Source of the DNA: Alphaproteobacteria bacterium
GTDB lineage: Bacteria; Pseudomonadota; Alphaproteobacteria; Sneathiellales; Sneathiellaceae
Length of the DNA stretch: 12,400 nt
NCBI GenBank assembly: GCA_006226265.1
Contig: SBHH01000350.1
Coordinates: 1 to 12,400, forward strand
Reading direction: 5' to 3'
This document shows, piece after piece, positions 7,295-12,400 of this stretch (within the stretch, counting starts at the first letter, position 1; each line of letters starts with the position of its first letter). Below the pieces are notes generated by a model. The model did not search any database and was not told the DNA's origin. It saw only the letters and a program-made list of their open reading frames with translations. The position numbers were made by a program, and so were the translations under genes.

Positions 7295-8145
7295 GGCTTA
7301 TCCCCGCCCTCGCGGCGGTTCTTGAGCTTCTCGAACTGGCGGCTTTGCCAGTCCTCCATCCTGTCGCCCTTACCGAAAATACGGACTGCGTCAATCAGCA
7401 GGATCATTGATAGCGGAATGGCGGGCCAGAAGAACCACCAGCTGTCCCGGCTGCTCGTCAGGTTGATGATGAACAGGAAGAGGATAAGAACACCGAAAAT
7501 CATCGCCCGGCGATAAAAGCCTGCCTGACGCCGGACATAGGCGCGAAGGCGGGCCTCTTCTTCCTCTGAAAGGCGGCGGTAGGTCTCGCCCGAAGGCGCG
7601 TTGTCCTCGCCAGTGGCGGTCCCTTCCGGCGCGAGAGAGAAGACCGAAACCGGCTCGGCGATATTCTTAACCTTTCGCTCCCCCTGATAGGAGAACCGTT
7701 CGGGAAGGGAACTCCGCACCTGCTCATATACCGCGCCGGAGATATTGAGCCCGCCGACAGGGGCCAGGGCTTCAAGGCGGGAGGCGACATTGACGCCGCC
7801 ACCAAACAGATCATCGCCCTCGATGATTACATCGCCGATATTGATGCCGATGCGATAGAGCATCTGTTCGTCTTTTGGCTTCTCCGCCTCCTCGGCATTG
7901 ATCTGTTCCTGAATGGCGATGGCGCATTGCACCGCCTTCACGGCGCTTGAAAATTCGCCGAACAGGCCATCGCCGGTCATATTGATGATACGCCCGCCGT
8001 AATCGCCGAAATGTTTCCGGAAAATACCTCGGGTGGATTTCAGGCGGTCGAGCGTCTTCCCCTCGTCGCGGTTCATCAGACGGCTGTAACCGCAGACATC
8101 CGCGCATAAAATAACGGTAAGTTTTCTATCCGGACCGGAATTCAT
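7291..8145 (-). CDS. Class III nucleotide cyclase with C-terminal 2TM membrane anchor
   Basis: A protein of 284 residues with the catalytic domain first (about 5-172) and the membrane part last. The metal Asps are Asp16 (ILCADVCGYSRLM) and Asp59 (TGDGLFGEF). Transition-state Asn119 and Arg123 lie in GGGVNVASRLEALA. Asn55 stands where adenylate cyclases usually have the adenine-contacting Lys; the partner Asp112 is kept. Lys/Asn exchange is, as I recall, common in this subfamily and seen in mycobacterial Rv1900c, so activity is likely but nucleotide preference is uncertain. A charged, coiled-coil-like linker (about 190-213) leads to two helices (about 214-230 and 237-257) resembling the 2TM domain, then a basic tail. 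No periplasmic sensor is present. Its stop overlaps that of the FecR-type gene by 4 bases, tail to tail. It lies 30 bases after the 112-residue gene and is probably cotranscribed with it. The SD is weak. Confidence 0.92.
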   Translation of the reverse strand: MNSGPDRKLTVILCADVCGYSRLMNRDEGKTLDRLKSTRGIFRKHFGDYGGRIINMTGDGLFGEFSSAVKAVQCAIAIQEQINAEEAEKPKDEQMLYRIGINIGDVIIEGDDLFGGGVNVASRLEALAPVGGLNISGAVYEQVRSSLPERFSYQGERKVKNIAEPVSVFSLAPEGTATGEDNAPSGETYRRLSEEEEARLRAYVRRQAGFYRRAMIFGVLILFLFIINLTSSRDSWWFFWPAIPLSMILLIDAVRIFGKGDRMEDWQSRQFEKLKNRREGGDKP

Positions 8146-8175
8146 GAGAGGTTTTGTCCCTTTGCGCGCCGTCTG

Positions 8176-8514
8176 TCAGTGATCGGAGGCGGATACAAAT
8201 TTCTTCTCAAGCCCGGTCGAGAAGGCGCACCCCTCGGCAGTAAGGACAATATCCTCCTGCCAGTTTTCGCGGATCAACCCCTTGCGGCAGAGCGCCGTCC
8301 AGACCGATGGATTGTCGAGGCCGCTCGCGTCCCGGCTGGCAATGACATAGTCTCCGACATGCATATGATTGCCGTGGCCGTGAGGCAGGCGGGTGATGCG
8401 GCGATCTTCGCTGTCCGGGACGGGCTCGGAGCTTTGCGCATCCCGCGCGAGAATCTGCAACAGCACCAATGTCTTGCCTTGCAGAGCGTTCAGCTTGACC
8501 TTCTTGGCATTCAT
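8176..8514 (-). CDS. Conserved-looking hypothetical protein with a His cluster, possibly winged-helix
   Basis: A soluble protein of 112 residues that I do not recognise. A hydrophobic N-terminal helix (about 8-23, ending LVLLQILAR) is followed by a polar stretch. Then comes the striking segment LPHGHGNHMHVGD with His45, His47, His50 and His52. The order SRDASGLDNPSVWTALCRKGLI (about 60-81), then a short turn and DIVLTAEG (88-95), looks like the recognition helix and wing of a MarR-like winged helix: helix, 'LxxKGLI', beta strand, 'LTAEG'. A transcription factor or a metal- or heme-responsive sensor is possible but unproven. The gene starts 20 bases after the dehalogenase stop and ends 30 bases before the 2TM cyclase, so the three probably share a transcript. 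The SD is poor (AGAAGA directly before the ATG). Confidence 0.75.
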   Translation of the reverse strand: MNAKKVKLNALQGKTLVLLQILARDAQSSEPVPDSEDRRITRLPHGHGNHMHVGDYVIASRDASGLDNPSVWTALCRKGLIRENWQEDIVLTAEGCAFSTGLEKKFVSASDH

Positions 8515-8534
8515 TCTTCTATTCCGTTCCGTTC

Positions 8535-9425
8535 TCAGAGACCGTTCAGGAAATTGACGATCGCCGCGCCAATCTCATCGGGGCTGTCTTCCTGAATGAA
8601 ATGAAGACCCTTCACGGTCACTTCCTGCTGGTTCGGCCAACTGCGGCAGAAGTCGCGCTGCGGCCCGACCAGGATGGAGCCGGGGTCGGCATTGATGAAA
8701 AGCTTCGGCAGGTCCGCATCCGACGACAACCAGGCGGAATAGTCATTGACGATCTCGACCACCTCCTCGGGCTCGCCCGCGATCGGAATTTCGCGGGGCC
8801 AGGTCAGAGTCGGGCGGCGATCCTCACCGGCTTTTCGGAAGGGACGATTATATTCACGGATTTCCTCTTCCTCCAATTTCCGGATAACCGATCCCGGCAG
8901 CACCCGCTCGACGAAGATATTCTTTTCCAGAATAAGCTCCTCTCCCGCCGGGCTCCGGAACGCCTGGAAGATATTGCGGGCATCTTCGGGCCAATCGTCC
9001 CAGCTCGGGATCGACTTCACGATGGCTTCCATATAGATGATGCCCTTCATCGCCCCCTGATTGCGGAACGCCCAATCGAAACCGAGCGCCGAGCCCCAGT
9101 CATGAATGACCAGCGTGACGTTTTTGTCGACCATCAGATAGGACAGCAGGTCATCGAGAAAGGTGCGGTGTTCCTTGAACGTATAGCTTTCCGCGTTGCT
9201 GTCGTGCAGCTTCTCGGAATCACCCATGCCGATCAAATCCGGCGCGATCAGGCGGCCACGCCCTTCAAGATGCGGCATGATATTGCGCCACAGATAGGAT
9301 GATGTCGGATTGCCATGCAGAAATACGATTGGATCGCCTTCCCCTTCCTCGACATAGGACATCTTGTGCCCGCGGATCGTTGCAGTTTTTTTCTTGTATT
9401 TGGTTGCGGCTGTCATGACGCGCAT
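8535..9425 (-). CDS. Haloalkane dehalogenase, LinB-like (HLD-II)
   Basis: An alpha/beta-hydrolase of 296 residues that cleaves the carbon-halogen bond of haloalkanes to give alcohol, halide and a proton. Asp109 is the nucleophile in the elbow ([11 protein letters not shown]), Glu133 (YMEAI) the catalytic acid and His275 (LHFIQEDSP) the base. Asn39 ([12 protein letters not shown]) and Trp110 are the halide-binding pair. This matches the Asp-Glu-His with Asn/Trp set of LinB (Asp108, Glu132, His272, Asn38, Trp109), with long blocks of near identity ([40 protein letters not shown]). In my alignment there is a one-residue insertion after the acid, and Ser179 stands at LinB tunnel-mouth residue Leu177. 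No signal peptide, so it is cytosolic. The start at 9425 has GGAG 4 bases upstream; ATG at 9416 is an alternative. No other degradation gene is nearby, so the natural substrate is open. Confidence 0.93.
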   Translation of the reverse strand: MRVMTAATKYKKKTATIRGHKMSYVEEGEGDPIVFLHGNPTSSYLWRNIMPHLEGRGRLIAPDLIGMGDSEKLHDSNAESYTFKEHRTFLDDLLSYLMVDKNVTLVIHDWGSALGFDWAFRNQGAMKGIIYMEAIVKSIPSWDDWPEDARNIFQAFRSPAGEELILEKNIFVERVLPGSVIRKLEEEEIREYNRPFRKAGEDRRPTLTWPREIPIAGEPEEVVEIVNDYSAWLSSDADLPKLFINADPGSILVGPQRDFCRSWPNQQEVTVKGLHFIQEDSPDEIGAAIVNFLNGL

Positions 9426-9540
9426 ATGTCTCCGATTGTTGCGACAACATCTTCGCGACGGATAATAACGCGGCGCGCATGTGTTGCACAGAAAAAGAAG
9501 CCGTGCAGGCGGATTTGTGACGGAGGATACGCGGGTGCGA

Positions 9541-9699
9541 TCAGGAGGGGCGGATTTCTTTCGCCTTTTGCCAGGAAGAGACGATTCTTTTCACATCGTC
9601 GACAGTAAGGCCATCCCGCTTCAGGACGGCGAGCATGACCGGATCGGAAAACAAATCCTTCAATGCCGGTTCCGGATATTTTTGCAAACCGGTACTCAT
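9541..9699 (-). CDS. Small hypothetical protein, 52 residues
   Basis: The frame starting at ATG 9699 gives 52 residues: an N-terminal [16 protein letters not shown] segment, then [18 protein letters not shown] and a basic end. It looks like a compact two-helix fold with no signal peptide or membrane segment. AGAGG lies 5 bases before this ATG, a good ribosome-binding site. An in-frame TTG at 9723 would add eight residues but lacks such support. The Leu/Asp/Lys pattern and the SD make it look like a real gene rather than a shadow; nothing longer overlaps it convincingly. It lies 112 bases after the DUF4169 gene and 115 bases before the dehalogenase. The function is unknown. Confidence 0.55.
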   Translation of the reverse strand: MSTGLQKYPEPALKDLFSDPVMLAVLKRDGLTVDDVKRIVSSWQKAKEIRPS

Positions 9700-9811
9700 C
9701 TCGACCTCTTCAGTTACTCTCAAATACGCAGTATGGCACTATTTAGAAGAAGCATGCGTCAATTTTGTGACGGCTATTCAACCGTTTTAAGTCAAAAGCG
9801 TGAAGAATTTG

Positions 9812-10021
9812 CTAATATTCGGAATCCGGATCTTCCTGCTGCTTTTGCAAAGAGAGCTTCTTCTTGTCGAGTTTCTTCTGTTCTTTCTCAAGACGGTTCT
9901 TGTCAAGATTGCGCTGTTCCAGCGTCCGCCCGTAACGGATCCGGTTCTCGCGCGCGGTCTTCACCGACGCCTTGCGGTCGCGCGCCTTTCGGAACTTGTT
10001 CAGATTTACAACGTCACCCAT
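9812..10021 (-). CDS. DUF4169-type small basic protein
   Basis: A protein of 69 residues when started at ATG 10021. It opens MGDVVNLNKFRKARDRK and continues through a highly charged Lys/Arg/Glu helix (KTARENRIRYGRTLEQRNLDKNR..., near the middle) to a QQEDPDSEY tail. The G-D-x-V-N-L-N/R start, the RxxRxR region and the 'FGRT/YGRT' motif are what I know of DUF4169, a short alphaproteobacterial family of unknown function. GTG at 10030 is an alternative start. AAGGGGG sits 3 bases before that GTG and 11 before the ATG, so the RBS does not decide; I chose the family-like start. It follows the ribbon-helix-helix gene by 86 bases. The composition suggests RNA, DNA or ribosome contact, which is inference only. 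Confidence 0.8.
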   Translation of the reverse strand: MGDVVNLNKFRKARDRKASVKTARENRIRYGRTLEQRNLDKNRLEKEQKKLDKKKLSLQKQQEDPDSEY

Positions 10022-10107
10022 AATCGACACTACCCCCTTTTCAGACGGCCATTCCTACTGAATATATAGGGCGCATTTATGGCAATCCCACCGAATTATT
10101 TCTCCTT

Positions 10108-10344
10108 TCAGCCGCGGCCGGATTTTTCTCCAAGGCGGCTCAGAAGATCGTCCAGCACATAGAGGCGGATAGCGCTTGACATGTTGCCGCTGCGCGTTTC
10201 GTCGATTTCCGTGACCAGATCGTTGATGCTGCGTTTCTCCCGCCTGGCGATTTCGCGCAGCATTTCCCAGAACTTGCGCTCAAGGGAAATGCTGGTCTGG
10301 TGGCCGGCAATCCTGACCGAATGTTTCACGATCATTGCCGGCAT
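10108..10344 (-). CDS. Ribbon-helix-helix domain protein (RHH_4-like)
   Basis: A protein of 78 residues. The segment VKHSVRIAGHQTSISLERKFWEML (about 6-29) is the DNA-contacting strand followed by the first helix. REIARREKRSINDLVTEID (about 30-48) is the turn and second helix, and a third helix (SSAIRLYVLDDLL) follows. The 'TSISLE..FW..L..IA....S...L...ID' pattern fits the RHH_4 family found beside alphaproteobacterial fumarase genes. A dimeric DNA-binding role is expected; the target is unknown. Its ribosome-binding site GAGG (10355-10352) overlaps the TGA of the fumarase gene just 9 bases before the ATG, so translation of the two is probably coupled. An internal ATG four codons in is less well placed. 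Confidence 0.88.
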   Translation of the reverse strand: MPAMIVKHSVRIAGHQTSISLERKFWEMLREIARREKRSINDLVTEIDETRSGNMSSAIRLYVLDDLLSRLGEKSGRG

Positions 10345-10353
10345 GCTATCGCC

Positions 10354-11985
10354 TCACTTCGTTGTTGTGAGGGCGGACTTGGGTGCGAAGAAGTCATTGC
10401 CCTTGTCATCGGTGATGATGAAGGCGGGAAAATTCTCCACCTCTATCCGCCAGATGGCCTCCATTCCGAACTCCTCGAAGGCCTGAACTTCCACCTTCTT
10501 GATGTTGTTCTGGGCGAGGATGGCGGCGGGGCCGCCGATGGAGCCAAGATAGAAGCCGCCATGCTTTGCACAGGCATCGCGCACCGCCTTGCTGCGGTTC
10601 CCTTTTGCCAGCATCACCATGCTGCCGCCTTCGGCCTGGAACTGATCGACATAGCCGTCCATGCGGCCCGCCGTTGTCGGCCCGAAGGAACCCGACGCAT
10701 AGCCTTCCGGCGTTTTGGCGGGGCCCGCATAATAGATGATATGATCCTTGAAATACTGCGGCAGGCCTTCGCCCTTTTCGAGAAGCTCACGGAGTTTCCG
10801 GTGCGCTAAGTCACGCGCGACGATGATGGTGCCGGAGAGGCTCAAGCGCGTTTTGATCGGATATTGCGAGAGGGTCGCGAGGATTTCCTTCATCGGCCGG
10901 TTAAGATCAATCTTCACGACATGTTCAGAAAGATCCGTCTCGGTCACTTCCGGGAGATATTTCGCGGGGTTGGTTTCCAGCTGTTCAAGGAAGATGCCGT
11001 CTTTCGTGATCTTGCCCTTTACCTGTCGGTCGGCGGAGCAGGAAACGCCGATCCCGATCGGCACGCTGGCGCCGTGGCGCGGCATGCGGATAATGCGGAC
11101 GTCATGGCAGAAATACTTACCGCCGAACTGTGCGCCGATGCCGATCCCTTGCGAGATTTTGAGGATTTCCTTCTCCATCTCGACATCGCGATAGGCGTGG
11201 CCGTATTCATTTCCCTCGGTTGGCAGGGTGTCGTAATATTTGGTGGAAGCGAGCTTCACTGTCTTCATCGTATCCTCGGCCGAAGTGCCGCCGATGACGA
11301 TGGCAAGATGGTAGGGCGGGCAGGCCGCGGTTCCAAGCTCCATCATCTTTTCCTGGATGAAGGGGACCAGCCGGTCCGGCGTCAGCACGCTTGGCACGGC
11401 CTGATGCAGGAAGGACTTGTTGGCCGATCCGCCGCCCTTGGCAACAAATAGGAAGTTATATTCCGCGCCATTCACCGCATAGAGGTCGATCTGCGCCGGC
11501 AGGTTGGTGCCGGTGTTCTTTTCGTCGAACATGGAAATCGGCGCAAGCTGCGAATAGCGGAGGTTGGTCTCGGTATAGGTCTTGAAGACGCCGCGCGAAA
11601 GCTGCTCCTTGTCGCTGCCGTCGGTCCAGACATATTGGCCCTTCTTGCCCATGATGATGGCGGTGCCGGTATCCTGGCAGCCCGGCAGGACCATGCCTGC
11701 CGCGATATTCGCGTTTTTGAGGAACTCGGTGGCGACGAACTTGTCGTTTTCCGATGCCTCGTTGTCTTTCAGGATATTGGCAAGCTGCTGCAGATGGGCG
11801 GGACGGAGGAGGTGAGCGATATCATGCATAGCCTCGGCGGAGATGAGAGAGAGCGCTTCGGGCTCGATCTTCAGGACCTCCTGACCGTCCACCTCGATCG
11901 TGGAGACATATTTGTCGGTCAGCTTGCGGTAAGGGGTTTCATCTTTGCCGAGAGGAAACATCTCCTGGTAGTGGAAATCTGGCAT
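10354..11985 (-). CDS. fumA: Fumarate hydratase class I, single-chain [4Fe-4S] type
   Basis: A protein of 543 residues, the usual length of FumA/FumB-type fumarases; it interconverts fumarate and (S)-malate in the TCA cycle in the cytosol. The three cluster ligands are recognisable: Cys103 in [10 protein letters not shown], Cys222 in [10 protein letters not shown] and Cys316 in GVSCSADR. They correspond to Cys105, Cys224 and Cys318 of E. coli FumA as I recall. The N-terminal domain covers about 1-320. The C-terminal domain contains [17 protein letters not shown] (about 382-398) and the substrate-side block [14 protein letters not shown] (about 434-447), then SIGGPAA (482-488). The protein is intact. 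It lies 59 bases downstream of sspB and is coupled to the ribbon-helix-helix gene. The SD is weak (AGGA about 13 bases upstream). The enzyme class is oxygen-sensitive. The symbol follows the E. coli name; fumB would be equally valid. Confidence 0.96.
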   Translation of the reverse strand: MPDFHYQEMFPLGKDETPYRKLTDKYVSTIEVDGQEVLKIEPEALSLISAEAMHDIAHLLRPAHLQQLANILKDNEASENDKFVATEFLKNANIAAGMVLPGCQDTGTAIIMGKKGQYVWTDGSDKEQLSRGVFKTYTETNLRYSQLAPISMFDEKNTGTNLPAQIDLYAVNGAEYNFLFVAKGGGSANKSFLHQAVPSVLTPDRLVPFIQEKMMELGTAACPPYHLAIVIGGTSAEDTMKTVKLASTKYYDTLPTEGNEYGHAYRDVEMEKEILKISQGIGIGAQFGGKYFCHDVRIIRMPRHGASVPIGIGVSCSADRQVKGKITKDGIFLEQLETNPAKYLPEVTETDLSEHVVKIDLNRPMKEILATLSQYPIKTRLSLSGTIIVARDLAHRKLRELLEKGEGLPQYFKDHIIYYAGPAKTPEGYASGSFGPTTAGRMDGYVDQFQAEGGSMVMLAKGNRSKAVRDACAKHGGFYLGSIGGPAAILAQNNIKKVEVQAFEEFGMEAIWRIEVENFPAFIITDDKGNDFFAPKSALTTTK

Positions 11986-12044
11986 GGGGTGTTCTTATCC
12001 TGCGGAAGTTAGAGAGGGCGGTTCTGGCTTGAAAGCCATTGATA

Positions 12045-12400
12045 TTATTTTTTGCGGAAGGCGTCGAGTGCGATTACCTCGCCCTGCTTGTCGGATGCGT
12101 CTTTTGCGCTTTCCTCTTCCGGTTTGCTTCCCTGGATCAGCTCTTCCACGGCTTCCGTCGTGCCCTGCTCCGCCGGCGCCGGGCTGAACTGCAGGCCGAA
12201 TTGCACCGAGGGGTCGGCGAAAGCGGTTAGCGCCGCAAAGGGAATGGTGAGGGTCTCGCGTTTGTGATTGAAGCTTAAGTCAACGCTGAAATAATCCGGC
12301 TCCACCACCACATTCCAGAACTGGTGTTGTAGAACGATGGTCATCTCGTCCTGATAGCGCTCGGCCAGATGGGAGGGGAGGGAAATGCCCGAAAACCGGG
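12045..12400 (-). CDS. sspB: SspB, ClpXP adaptor (alphaproteobacterial type), 5' end beyond window
   Basis: The visible frame has 117 residues and stays open to the right edge, so the N-terminus is missing; an internal Met at 12344 is not the real start. It contains the family core DEMTIVLQHQFWNVVV followed by FSVDLSFNHKRETLTIPFAALTAFADPSVQFGLQF (both in the first two-thirds). This fold binds SsrA-tagged peptides and delivers them to ClpXP. A flexible acidic linker then leads to the end EVIALDAFRKK, the conserved tail expected to dock on ClpX. It is cytosolic and shares its strand with the fumarase gene, separated by 59 bases. This sspB-fumarase order is one I associate with alphaproteobacteria. 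Confidence 0.92.
   Translation of the reverse strand, partial: RFSGISLPSHLAERYQDEMTIVLQHQFWNVVVEPDYFSVDLSFNHKRETLTIPFAALTAFADPSVQFGLQFSPAPAEQGTTEAVEELIQGSKPEEESAKDASDKQGEVIALDAFRKK

Noticed and set aside
7304..7315. CCGC/GCGG hairpin near the convergent stops
   Set aside because: The 4-bp stem lies inside the 2TM cyclase coding region without a U-tract; it is likely a chance effect of Arg/Gly codons.
8601..9302. Plus-strand open frame of 233 codons opposite the haloalkane dehalogenase
   Set aside because: It is antisense to a gene with every catalytic residue intact, so it is best explained as a shadow frame.
9426..9540. Small hairpins and a T-rich run between the 52-residue gene and the dehalogenase
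   Set aside because: The stems are only 3 to 5 bp and not directly followed by the T-run, so I cannot call a terminator; the operon boundary stays open.
12025..12038. Short inverted repeat (TGGCT/AGCCA) between sspB and the fumarase gene
   Set aside because: The 5-bp stem has no following T-run on the minus strand, so it is not a convincing terminator.

Overview
The window looks like chromosomal DNA from an alphaproteobacterium. The strongest pointers are an alphaproteobacterial-type SspB (ClpXP adaptor) directly upstream of a single-chain [4Fe-4S] class I fumarase, followed by a ribbon-helix-helix protein and a DUF4169-type small basic protein. Codon use is moderately GC-rich (judged by eye, not counted). 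I cannot fix the genus. All identifications come from reading motifs; no database search was run. No rRNA, tRNA, insertion sequence, CRISPR array or prophage gene was seen, and no gene-free stretch exceeds 300 bases (the longest is 267 bases, 3317-3583).

Left part (1-1057): the start of an exported pentapeptide-repeat protein on the minus strand runs off the left edge. A HAD-family phosphatase-like gene on the plus strand follows.

Centre (1070-8145): this is the most distinctive block. A CHASE2-sensor class III nucleotide cyclase (minus) is divergent from a 1236-residue acidic secreted or surface protein (plus). That protein carries an N-terminal prefix, a FecR domain, two Calx-beta-like domains, a T1SS-143-like repeat, a VWA domain with a complete MIDAS, a cadherin/VCBS-like domain and C-terminal RTX repeats. 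Convergent with it, and overlapping it by 4 bases, is a second class III cyclase with a C-terminal 2TM anchor. One surface protein is thus bracketed by two membrane-bound cyclases, which suggests a cyclic-nucleotide-linked surface or adhesion module. The 5' leader of the big gene holds a strong inverted repeat and an 8-codon leader ORF with a better ribosome-binding site than the main gene.

Right part (7291-12400): every gene is on the minus strand. In transcription order these are sspB (5' end missing), class I fumarase, ribbon-helix-helix protein, DUF4169 protein, a 52-residue small protein, a LinB-like haloalkane dehalogenase, a 112-residue His-rich hypothetical protein and the 2TM cyclase. 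The fumarase and ribbon-helix-helix genes are tightly coupled. The dehalogenase, hypothetical protein and cyclase are close enough to form a second transcription unit.
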